From assembly GCA_009760855.2 (NCBI GenBank), contig WPIO01000048.1, positions 1,895,001-1,959,000 of the forward strand: DNA of 64,000 bases, read 5' to 3'. The stretch's first letter is position 1. Every line of letters begins with the position of its first letter. The stretch comes from Cristatella mucedo. Taxonomy: Eukaryota; Bryozoa; Phylactolaemata; Cristatellidae. The position numbers and the translations under genes were made by a program. Shown here piece after piece: positions 1-9,696 of the stretch. A model generated the notes under the pieces. It was given only the letters and a program-made list of their open reading frames with translations, did no database searches and was not told where the DNA came from.

Positions 1-57
1 TCTCTCTCTCTCTCTTTCCCTCTCTCTTTCCTTTTCTCCCTCCCTCCTCTCTCTCTC
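1..57. repeat. Pyrimidine (CT)n low-complexity tract
   Basis: Window begins inside a CT/CCT-rich simple repeat. Confidence 0.9.
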
Positions 58-59
58 AA

Positions 60-860
60 TCTTTATCTTCAGTACTACGACGATTCGATTGGGTCGTGGT
101 TAGACTCTTTAACTCCGACTGTCATGACGGCACGCGCCATGCGCTTTCTCCGGCGCCCGAGCGGCGAGCGAGATCTCCCAGCGATCGGCTGATGCGTGCG
201 CTCAGCTGCGACCCGATGGCAACCTGCAACACGCTCATCCGTCGACTCGAGGTTCGTGTAGCAGCGGCCGACGCAGGAGAACTGCATCAACCGGTCGTCC
301 GGCGAAGTCTAGATGCGCTAGTCACGAAATTGGGACTATTCTTCGAGCCCGCACTCACGCCCTCCTAGCTCGAGGGGTCGCAAGACTAACCACTAGGCAC
401 GAGCCTGCATCCAGAAGGGCGGCAAGACGGCGCTTCGGCAAGCCAACTACAGAGACGTAGCGAACCCGCCGTGCGCCCGTCCGGCGGCCTGAGGTATCGG
501 CGCTGCGCTGCTCGCGGTGGCACGCGACACGCACGGCAAAATATCTGCTGCGTTGCTGAGGCGCCATTTTCTTCAAGGCATCCGGCGGAAGCGCCTTCCA
601 GTTTTTCGCTTCGTACTTTCCTCCTCGCTCTTCTCCTTGACCGTCCATGTCCCTGGTCGTTGTTGTTGTTGCTCGAGACTCTAAACGTTGAAAACACACA
701 TTTTATAGCGCTCGAGAGAATCAGATTAGCGACGCGAAAAGTGATTATCCTTTTTCGCGTTGCCATGGACGAGCGGACAGCGAACGGCGCCGATGCATCG
801 GAGGAGATCGCCTCCGCGCGACATCGATTCCGCCTTCTTCTAAGCATCAAGACGCCTTAA
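60..860. other. CpG-rich block, no gene recognised
   Basis: GC-rich with many CG dinucleotides and open frames on both strands, none recognised. A good-context ATG (gccATGg, 763) opens a 31-codon + frame ending at 860. It could be the first exon or promoter of a gene lying outside the window, but nothing proves it. Confidence 0.35.
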
Positions 861-1054
861 AGCAGTGTTAGGTTGTTACACCGGCTAACCGACGACGATG
901 CGTCTGTCTCGCACAGCAGCGTACCAAGGATCGATGGTACTCGTCGGGCACCGGATTTTTTGTAGTTTTGAAGTACTACGCTACATCTAGATCTAGAGCT
1001 CCGAGTAGCAGCACGTCACATGGTAGGCAAACTGATCATACATAAATATAATTC

Positions 1055-1190
1055 ATTTAAATACCGCGCCAAGAGAACTTAACCCCTATTCACGCGCTTC
1101 ACATTTGCTTCGGAGCTTGAGCTCGCGACCTCAGCTAGACCTCGGTCGGGGTGAGCACCTTAACCACTGAACCAAACCAGCTTGGCTCGT
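1055..1190 (-). mobile_element. tRNA-derived SINE, family B, antisense copy
   Basis: Read on the - strand it has the same tRNA-like head as the copy at 28291 (GCTGGTTTGG..GGTTAAGGTGCTC..CCGACC) and a short body. Diverged, no clear target-site duplication. Confidence 0.65.
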
Positions 1191-1199
1191 ACGAACTAT

Positions 1200-2285
1200 C
1201 TACAAGAATGAGGACCAAAGCAGGACCGAGAAGACAATAACCATGTGCAGACTGCAGAGGCGTGTCGGGCAGATCGTCGAAGGCGTGCATCTTTAACGTC
1301 TAGCTCTTGAGATTTTTTATTTAGACAGAGCTACAAGGCAGCTAGACCAGCACATCGTCAGAGCGCAAAGTTCAGGGTCGGTTTCAAGAGGTTCAAGGGT
1401 CAATTTCAAAGAGCGGGCTATACCTATTTTCAAAGGAGGCGATAATATATTTAGATGCGCTACGTCGGAATTCTTTTAACACAGGTCCAATGGAGGCCTG
1501 GTCTAGATTGGCGTGCCTTACGCGAAGCTCAAATCGATGTGCTTTTTGCTGATCAGCTGCGCCTTGCATGCACACCGCTGGGTCCTAGCCAGCCAGACTC
1601 GTGGATCGGTTCGGCTAGACTGCTGGCAGTCTAGCCGAACGGTGCACGTCCCCTGCCAGTGCTCACCTGGAGGTGGCGGCATTCCGTAGGTGTCACGCCT
1701 CGAATGGAACCATCGAGGTGCTCCGGCTGCTTACGGGAGAGCAATGCATAGAAAGAAGCAAAATACCGAGTGCCGCACGCACCTGGTTCTACTACTTCCA
1801 CCCTACCTGCCCCCTCCCCGATGCTTCCCGAGTTAGGCTTCTTTTAAACGCCGCCCTATTTGCCAAGCTGCTGTGTCTGGATAACGTTAGATGCTCCGGT
1901 TAAAACCGCGCTTAGCAGATAAGACAGGAAACGCAAGTCCATAGGTGGCTTTTAAAGAGATCTCTCGCTCGCGGCTGTAGATGTTAGCCCCAGCCCTCTG
2001 TAGACGTTAGCCCCCCCCTCGATGACCACAATTCAAAATTTAGATCGAACGAGCATTCCGGTTGAGCCAGTCTCTTAAAGAGCGATTGGACAGCTGAAGT
2101 CGGAAGGAATTGGCAAGCCAGCAGCCTCTTTAGCAGACGATGTTGTTCGCACAGAAACTGCTAGTTTGACTAAACGGGTACTCGGACGCTTCCCACAACC
2201 AATCTGCAGAGTGCTGGTGGGCAGTCCATTTACCGCCCCCTCGCGAAGCGTATGATTCCAATCTAATTGCTAACATGCAATAATC
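1200..2285. other. Intergenic stretch; perfect hairpin only
   Basis: No gene recognised. A 76-codon + frame at 1673-1903 resembles nothing known to me. The only clear structure is the hairpin at 1609-1640. Confidence 0.4.
1609..1640. repeat. Perfect 15-bp inverted repeat with 2-nt loop
   Basis: Left arm GTTCGGCTAGACTGC (1609-1623), loop TG, right arm its exact reverse complement (1626-1640). Context unknown. Confidence 0.9.
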
Positions 2286-2290
2286 TTTAT

Positions 2291-2358
2291 AATAAAAATA
2301 ACATATTTGTATAGCGCCCTCAGAGAACTGAATCTCTATGTGCTTTACGGATGCTGCA
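2291..2358 (-). repeat. LINE tail copy
   Basis: TTA-rich end plus AGCGCCCTCAGAGAACT on the + strand, the reverse complement of the shared LINE/SINE tail. Confidence 0.7.
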
Positions 2359-2660
2359 TATAAAGCATTACCAAATGTTTAGTGGTAATATCCGCAAGTA
2401 GCAGGCATAGTGTAAGTATGTACATGCTAAGGAAGGTCAAATCACACAGACCGCCAAATTCTGTAATAAAAAGTTGCATTTCAAGCTTCTTTTTAATGTC
2501 GTCATGTCAAGAGAGGTTGTGACGTGCGTCGGTAGTTAAGTTTTCAATATTTGTTTAACAATACCCTTATTCAATATCCTTCTAACGTGTCCTTCTAACA
2601 ATGTTATGTTTGATGACATTGTAAATTTGACCAACAATCATCTAGTCATGCTTTTTTTAC

Positions 2661-2732
2661 AGGATCTGTAAAGGCCTAGAAAGTGCTTCAGTGCTATGTT
2701 GACGCTATACAAATACATTATTATTGTTATTA
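2661..2732 (+). repeat. LINE tail copy (diverged)
   Basis: TGTAAAGGCCTAGAAAGTGC followed by TTATTATTGTTATT, a diverged copy of the shared tail. Confidence 0.6.
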
Positions 2733-2939
2733 ACTTCGAAATTAGTTCAATTGGCCTTTTGGCGAGGCCTAATTGTCTACTGTGCATCTAAGAAGATTCC
2801 ATTCAAATGCTTCTACCTAGAACAAATTGTCAAGCTTACTTAACAACAGCACTACAAAGCAAGTACGCCGCCTTATCTAAACTGAGCCCCGAGAATGATG
2901 TAATGCCTTTGAAACGTCGTCAGTTGGAGATTTTCAGCA

Positions 2940-3935
2940 ATGCCTTCAAGACTGCCACCACAGCTAGCCATCGCTTTTGATCCCTATGCATCTAAGATTA
3001 GGAACTGTCTACAACGGCTGCTTTCAAAAAATTGTGCTAGCTCCCAGGTTCTGTCTCGGCTAGATTATGGCAATTCCATTTTAGCTGGGCCACAGAAAAA
3101 ACCCACTAGGCCACTGCAGCTGGTGATGAATATGGCTGCAAGACTGGTTAGCAAATCGTAGAGGTTCAGCCATTTTTTTTCTTTCTGAAGGTGCTTCGAT
3201 AGCGTCTAGATGATCAAAGGATGCAGAGTCAAGTTCTTATGCTGACTCATAAGGCTCGCCGCGGCTTGGCTTCTACATATGTAACTGAACTGCTGGACCA
3301 GTTTCAGCGTCCTCAGATCCTGTATGGACAATAAATTAGCTGCTCCATTCCTATGCGTAGAGACTTTAGTGAAAGAAGCTTTTGCTCTGCAGGTCCATGA
3401 GAGGTGACCTCGCCTCCGCTATTCAAATGCAACGACATCCATTCTCCTACTGCTGACTGTGGCACATTCTTTGCAGCCGCTCCTGAGCTGCTCCTTCCAT
3501 TCTGCGTCACTTCCTCGACTGCCATCTTGATTCAACCGTGCTTTTCACTTTCTCTTTGTTGCGTGAGACGAAGTCTGTTGGCTACCGCTCGCAATCAAGT
3601 ATCGAATCGAATTAAGCTACTCAATTTGGCTCACAGCTCACTTGAATGGCACCAACCTATCCGACCTCCTCGCTCTTCCAGTTTGCTCTCGCACCATCAG
3701 CTCCTCAGCAGCTGGTCATCACGAGGTCGCTCGCCGTGGTAAATTTTAATCTTTTTGAATTCGGACCTTCCGCTCTTGTGAACCGAATTACCGGAGTTCG
3801 CTTTTGGCTGCGGTCCCAACCTGCGATGACCTTCTGTCATTTGAAGTCTCAGGATAAGACGAGTCTGTTCCGGTCAGCTCTCTGTTCGTCCCAGCGAACT
3901 TATCTATTTTTCCCGTGTGTTTGCCTGTAACACGA
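2940..3935 (+). mobile_element. CR1/L2-like LINE 3' fragment
   Basis: The frame from 2940 contains SSQVLSRLDYGNSILAGPQK and LQLVMNMAARLV, matching the C-terminal reverse-transcriptase flank seen in the antisense LINE at 20-21 kb (SRLDSCNSLLAGLPKKA). Further 3', DNA at 3215-3400 and 3555-3600 also matches that element. Broken by stops and frameshifts; 5' truncated. Confidence 0.8.
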
Positions 3936-5550
3936 TTCAGAGCATGTTACAAGCCGGAAGCAATATTACTCGGTGGCCATATGTGTCTTCAGGCTTGCAC
4001 TAGGATGCTGGGAGGCTAAACATCATACTTGTTTGCTCTTTCTTGCCCGATACCGTGCATGTAGCTAACGCTTCGGTTAGACCGATTCTCTTGCAGCGAG
4101 TTGCAAAGCGCTGGGTTATAAATAGAGCTCTCTCAGCGAGAAATAATGCAAAAAAAACAAGTATTATGTTTAGACCAGCAAGTAAAAGCACACAAGAGAA
4201 AATTCAGATCCGCCGCTAGTAGGACCCCTGTTAACTTAGCACTATGCAATGAGCATACAATCACAGGCAAGCAAGAAAAGTACCCAGGGAAAACAAGTTT
4301 ACTGGGGCGCAGGATATAACCGTATGACGATGCTTCCTTTACAGCACATGTAAAGCATCTAAAAATGCAACGTTATCTAAGGGCGCTTTGGAAATATAGT
4401 GCTGTTAATAGTATCCCCAACTTTCAGCGGCAGGGTATATACTGCTGGACTGCCAATCTGTTTTGTTTGTTTGCCGATCAGTTGACGTTCTCGTAGAAAT
4501 GAAAGGGGCCAAAAACCACTTTATCTGAGCCAAAATGTTAGATATTCGGAGGTAATAGTGGCTTTCCCGCTAATCAAAATTCGAAGGGTTTCATCGTAAA
4601 CCACACAGTCTCGTAATTGCGAGAATTGTGCAGTTATTACATACCGGGGTACCTGCAGCCTGTGTGGGCCGAGTTATGTGGTAGCCTGGCGCAGAGAATG
4701 GTTTATCGAAGCGCGGCCGTGCTTAACTAGATCAAAATATCAATTTCATTATAATGGAGCTCTATTTTCCTTCAGATAAATCTTCGAGTACAATTTGGAG
4801 CCTTCCGGTGGCCACGCGTAAGTAATCTGAGCAAGCACCTGATTAGCAGGGCTGCCGCGCTCAGCTGCATTGACACGAGTGTCGACGATTTTCTGTCAGC
4901 TAAATATCTCCAACTTTACAGTGTGCGTCACCGAGTGCAATGGTCGAGTGCCTTTTTTAAGGCCTTCGTTGAGTACGACACTCTGTTGTAGGACTGTAAG
5001 GATAATTTACATCCGCGCTGCCACTTGCGGCTCGCTACACTCGGCCAAGAGCATTTCCGCTGCCCGACTCTCGTCCAGCTCGGAGGCTTGCATCGCAGTA
5101 TAGTGAAGTGCGGGTGGCGCTGCGTCGCGCGCCACGGGCTTTGTTCGCTGACAGGCGACCGCTGGCCACGCAGGCCAGCGCCGGCGTGGCGCCTCAATCT
5201 TGTTCGCCAACCAGGGCGAGCAGTTGGCACCTGACGTTGGCGCGAAATCTTATAGAAAATTCCTGAATCACAATAGATATAAGCTCGGAAATAAAAATAC
5301 CAAATGTGAAAAATAGCACTGCTGTGACTTTTGCGGCGGAATCTTTTAGATCCCGAAGGTTGAAGGTGCAGCTACTCTGTGCGACGGAAGAGGTGCCCAC
5401 TCCCCGAGCACCTGGCGCAACGATGGAGCGCAATAATTCACCAACACCAGTTAAAACTTCTCTGAGTAATTTTTTTAAAGTTCAGTTATAAAATACCTCT
5501 CATCGCGGTCTCTTGTTCTGGCTACGTGCTAGTCGCTTGAATCGGACAAT
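3936..5550. other. Intergenic stretch, nothing recognised
   Basis: No coding similarity seen. Around 4345-4400 there is a weak resemblance to the LINE tail. Small frames near 4900-5490 overlap on both strands and look like chance in GC-rich DNA. Confidence 0.35.
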
Positions 5551-5559
5551 CGCTACACT

Positions 5560-6240
5560 TTCCAGTTTAAGGTTTAAGCTCGCAGCCTGTTCACCCGTCG
5601 CTCGCACAGCAACAGCGATAGCGACGACATGGAGCTTAAAAGAAGCCGAAATCTTAAGTGCAATAACCTAAGTTCAATCTAGACGCCGTACCTGCACGAG
5701 CGATAGCTTCGTTACCGACAGACACGGGTCTCCCGCCGAGTTACGGCAGCGCCATTACGTTGCTAGGTGAGCGGGACAAGGCACTGACGTCATCGTGACG
5801 TAGCAGGAATCGTTGTACCCTTCCGCGGGCCGGATGCTGCTGCGAGCTCGTGCGAGTGTCGGCTGCTTGTGCAGTTGCAGTACGTAGCGTTCTGCTTGCT
5901 GCTTAGGCTGCATTGGCCAAGTGCATTGGAATTTAAACAGCGAGCGTTTGATTCTGCGCCCGACCGACTGCGGCAGACAGCGCTCGCACTCGCCGGCCGG
6001 CCGGCAGCCTCGAGGCTGGGTCCGTCCGTCGGACGACTTCGCAACGCCCATCCTGTCTGCAAATCCGCTTCTTCGCAAGCACGACCTCAGTCCAGATGCA
6101 AACAATGACGATATTTCGCACGACCCGTCATGCACTCTATTTAATGTAACGACGACTAGCGATGCTCAATCAGGCTGCCCTCCTCCGCCGCCGCCGGCGG
6201 ATGACCTCGGCCGCTGCTGAAAGCTCGCAAACCATCAGCC
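5560..6240. promoter_or_regulatory. CpG-rich block with a CRE palindrome
   Basis: GC-rich, many CpGs. A full CRE palindrome TGACGTCA sits at 5785-5792 with a half site GTGACG 3 nt later. Looks promoter-like, but no downstream gene is recognised on either strand. Confidence 0.35.
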
Positions 6241-6985
6241 ACCATGCCCGCTTGCTGACGCCGATGTAAATCAGAAGGACTGGTGTGCACAGCCAAGAGA
6301 TGCAGTCGTAGACCCCGAGTCAGGTTTTATGGTTAGATTCGGAGACAAGCCGCAGGAAATTTACCACCATTAGCGAAGGGGTCGCCGCCGCTGGGCTGAT
6401 GCCGCACCCAGAAGAGCTGCGCTTTGTTGTGGCCACCCCAGCAGTCGCCCCAGGACTCTTCCCTAAGAAAAAAGATAATTCGTCCAACCTCCGATTACAA
6501 ATCTAGCGTTTCCGTAACTTAGAGTGGAGCGTGAGACGAGAGAACGTCTTGGTGCTACTGTAAGGTGTATGGAACGAAATTTCGCAGAGACGTCCGTTTG
6601 ATGCTGTCATCCAGGCGTAGAGGTGCTGCAAAAAGCGGCATTAAGACGGCCGGCGTCCTCAAGCAGCTGAATTTGATGTTCTGGCTTGCATTTTTTTTGC
6701 ATTGGATACTCGTATTGCTTGGCTTTTTATTTGGTTTTTTGCTAGCGATCACTGTGTCACTTGAACCCAGTCGCCGGTCACTTTCGCACTCTCTTCATAT
6801 GGCTTTTCATTAGTCCCAGCTTTACGAGCAAGGGGAGAAGCAGCATCTTTTTGCTGGCGTCGAGATGATGCCCTCGGACGCTGTCACTCCCAGGCATACA
6901 GTGCGATCGCTCTGGCTAGTCTTTCTTTCGGTAAGTAAGAGCATCAGCACGACCATCCGACAGACGTGCAGTGGGGCCGCTCTCA
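6240..6985. other. Intergenic stretch, nothing recognised
   Basis: A + frame of 82 codons (6565-6813) has a hydrophobic segment (LNLMFWLAFFLHWILVLLGF) but no recognised relatives; likely chance. Confidence 0.3.
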
Positions 6986-6994
6986 GCTTAGCGG

Positions 6995-7182
6995 CGATGG
7001 GAGCCCTTGCCTTAGTGGGTTCGACTAGGGCGCCTAGTACAGACCCAGCTCCTGACCCACCTAGCTCAGCTTAGAATAGAGCTTTATGCAGGCGATGCGG
7101 TTAGGAGATAGAGCGACTAATGTGCTTGTCTTAGCAGGTTCGACTAGGACACCTAGTACAGGCCCGGCTCCTGGTCTACCCC
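6995..7182 (+). repeat. Diverged tandem repeat, period 119 bp
   Basis: GGTTCGACTAGGGCGCCTAG (7019-) recurs as GGTTCGACTAGGACACCTAG (7138-) with about 80% identity over some 60 bp. A third partial unit (GCAGACGATGCGG) lies at 7378-7390. Confidence 0.7.
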
Positions 7183-7280
7183 CTAAAGTGCTGACCCTGT
7201 GCATGTCACCCCTAACCATATTATTCATTTCGTTTGTTTTTTCAAGCATGATTTTACTTACCATTCAATTGCATTTCACT

Positions 7281-7366
7281 TTACAGCAAATGTAAAGCGC
7301 CTAGAGAGAGAGATTAAGTTCTCTGAGGGCGCTTTATCAAGTGAATTATTATTATTATTATTATTA
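7281..7366 (+). repeat. LINE tail copy
   Basis: Clear copy of the shared tail: TGTAAAGCGCCTAGAGAGAG, then TTCTCTGAGGGCGCTTTATC, then TTA repeats. Confidence 0.85.
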
Positions 7367-7746
7367 ATGAAGCCTGGTGCAGACGATGCGGTCAGGATGT
7401 GCACCGACTAATATGCTGAAGTAGAAATAGCAGCTGCGCGCGAGGTCAGGAGTTTAGAGGAGAGAGAATATAATGGGACGACTGACAGAGCTCGGGGCTG
7501 CAGCTTGATAGTCGATGCCTACACTTACGGCTGCACACACTTGTTTGTAAACTCTGGGGCCAATGCCGACGCAAGGAAGGTAAGATCAATGCCGTCTGCA
7601 TACAATCTAAAAGCCATCCCAATTCAACGCTTATATTCAAACCGAAATACCGAGTCTCACCTTTCTGGGTGGGGGACTTAAAGCTCTGAATCAAGCCGAC
7701 GATACTTTAAAGTACTTACAACAAAGATTTCCTTAAATTAGTTAGG

Positions 7747-8155
7747 CGAAGTTAAAAGCTGACAATTTTGTTGGTACACACAGTTTACATAAAAAATTAC
7801 GGTTAGAGCTGCAGGCATGGAATGGATTTAAGTCTGTGGTAGAAAACTTTTCGGCAGTCAGAAATCTGCTGACTACGTACGAATTGTTGAGTACATGATT
7901 CGACGCTACATGGCACTGGGCAGCAAAATGAGTGTTATGATACATTTTCTAAACTCTCACCTCGACTATTTCCGATCAAATTTAGGAGCATTAAGGGAGG
8001 AACAGGATGAGAGGTTCCATCAGGACATATGTAAAATGGAGCGTAGATATCAAGGCCACTGGAGTGTTAGAATGACGGCCGATTACTCTTGGCGAATGAT
8101 GTGCCACAATCTAGCTGCAGAGCACAGCAGACGGTCGAGGACGAGGCAGTTTTGA
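7747..8155 (+). pseudogene. Frameshifted copy of the ERFHQDI protein family
   Basis: Block 1 (7757-7856): NFVGTHSLHKKLRLELQAWN then GFKSVVENF. Block 2, in another frame (7860-8155): YVRIVEYMIRRYMALGSKMS, HFLNSHLDYFRSNLGALREE, ERFHQDICKMERRYQGHW and ADYSW. From memory this is the C-terminal half of an uncharacterised family found in many copies in invertebrate genomes, usually repeat-borne. The frameshift near 7858 breaks it. An AATAAA at 8267-8272 follows the stop. Function unknown. Confidence 0.75.
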
Positions 8156-8639
8156 CAGCATCCGACTACACGAAGGAAGACTTGTGTTTAAATTGCACAT
8201 AAGCTAGATGGTATTTCATTCAGATGATTGTAAAGACTCAATGCATTGCATGTGAAAGTATTGTAAAATAAAAATGCACGTTCTTAAAAATCTGACGTGC
8301 TGGGTTGAAGCAAGTTATAGCTTTCGGAAGAGCATCCACAAATTTACTTGAATTAGATTAGAAAAACAATAGACAATAGTTTTCATCGGCAGGCCAGTGC
8401 AACAAATGGGTCTAAACAGTGAGCCGGGTCGATTTCTCTGTAGGGAGCAAGACTGTCAAGTGGGAGCTACTAGTGGACCGCTTTCGGCAGGTGCTAACAC
8501 CACTAAACAAATCAAATTGGGCAAGAATTAACTAGTCTCAGCTCTAGATCAATCTCTCTCAACTCCCTAGCTGCACGTATTGCTGATATTTGCACTTGAA
8601 TGGCAGAACAATTTCTCGAATTGAATGAAGATTAAGAAC

Positions 8640-9095
8640 TTAACTTACTAGTCTTGAGCAAATCAAGTGTGACTCGGAAACTGAAACCTTAACGCTCAAA
8701 GTCGAATCTGCAAACATATCTTCTGTAGCATGTGTACTAAACCTAGTTGTCCTGTTCCAAAGTGACCTGTCACTAGACGACCAGATCCACTACTACACTT
8801 TGATCTTACAGTCGTGATGGCACACTAGCTAAAGCGGTTGCTTTCACGACCTCTTTCCGAGGTCGTGGGTTCGATTCCTGCGGTGGGCGATCCTTTATCG
8901 CCACTGCAAGCGGTGGCGATACCCGTAAAGGCTCTTCTGTCGCTATACAAAAAGAGGCTGCTTAATCAGCTAGGATTTATTTATTTACAGTCGTCTTACT
9001 TATTTTCAACTATGTAACATTGCAAAAATTCGGGCCCGCTTAGAGAGGGATACATATAAATCGAGATTCAAAAGCGTCATTAATATAACGTCATA
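8640..9095 (+). mobile_element. LINE fragment interrupted by a SINE
   Basis: 8640-8805 (AAATCAAGTGTGACTCGGAA, AAAGTGACCTGTCAC) and 8994-9090 (ATTCGGGCCCGCTTAGA) match consecutive parts of the + strand LINE at 31975-32240. The SINE at 8815-8984 splits them. Confidence 0.8.
8815..8984 (+). mobile_element. tRNA-derived SINE, family A, with target-site duplication
   Basis: tRNA-like head with A box (TAGCTAAAGCGG) and perfect B box (GGTTCGATTCC at 8868-8878), body GCGATCCTTTATCGCCACTG, end in TTTATTTA. Flanked by the 9-bp direct repeat TTACAGTCG (8806-8814, 8985-8993). Not a tRNA gene: the acceptor stem does not close. Confidence 0.9.
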
Positions 9096-9215
9096 AGAGC
9101 CTGATCTGGTATCCGCTAGCTTGCAGCAAGCATCAGGGGATTGTGAGCTGCAGGGCTCGAATCCACAACCGGGGTTACGAAGCGCCAGCACCGTAACGTA
9201 GGACATCGAAGACTG
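9095..9215 (-). repeat. Possible tRNA-like repeat
   Basis: The - strand contains GGATTCGAGCCCTGCAG after GGGTAACGC-like bases, suggesting a B box of an old SINE. Weak. Confidence 0.3.
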
Positions 9216-9544
9216 CCTACCTTACCCTTCGATCGGAAAAAATTAACACTGTTATGGTCACATGTAAATGCATGCGGCCATAATATTAAATATAAAATAT
9301 ACGATACTTAGACTGATAGGGTTCACTCGTAACAGCTGCACCAACTAGACCACTGAGACGCACACGAGCTTGATCATGACCGGACGCGAAGTGCTGGCTG
9401 GAATCGCTGCGTCTTTTAGTAATAGATTTGGTCTTCCAAAGATGTTAAAGCAAACAATTTTTTATTAACAAAAATAAATTTCTGATCTAATTTTTAGTTA
9501 TGCATAATTATAGATTACTTTTTCTGCGTCGAAGGTGGGATAGC

Positions 9545-9654
9545 GGTAGCCAATGGTACGCAGCGCTCATTGGAAACCTCTAGTACGTAGTTTTACCGCC
9601 ATTTTGAACATCTACGGTACGCGGTGTGACCGGCTAGCGAGCAAGAAGTGCAAC
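9545..9654 (+). promoter_or_regulatory. DEK: Putative DEK proximal promoter / 5' UTR
   Basis: There is no TATA box. A CCAAT box lies at 9550-9554 and an inverted one (ATTGG) at 9569-9573. CCGCCATTTTG, a match to the YY1 consensus often found just downstream of the start site of housekeeping genes, lies at 9596-9606, about 50 bp before the ATG. The transcription start itself cannot be fixed from sequence. Confidence 0.5.
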
Positions 9655-9696
9655 ATGAGCGAACCTGAGAAGAAACCTGACGGGGATGTCGTGCAG
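9655..9696 (+). CDS. DEK: DEK coding exon 1
   Basis: Encodes MSEPEKKPDGDVVQ, then donor GTACGT. Ends in phase 0. The ATG sits in an acceptable context (caacATGa) and is the only start that gives a short acidic DEK-like leader. Confidence 0.8.

Noticed and set aside
471-860. 129-codon + frame as a protein gene
   Set aside because: Overlaps a longer - frame in CpG-rich DNA and matches nothing known; no splice or poly(A) support.
8815-8890. Possible tRNA gene with a perfect B box
   Set aside because: No closing acceptor stem, repeated body sequence and target-site duplication show a SINE.
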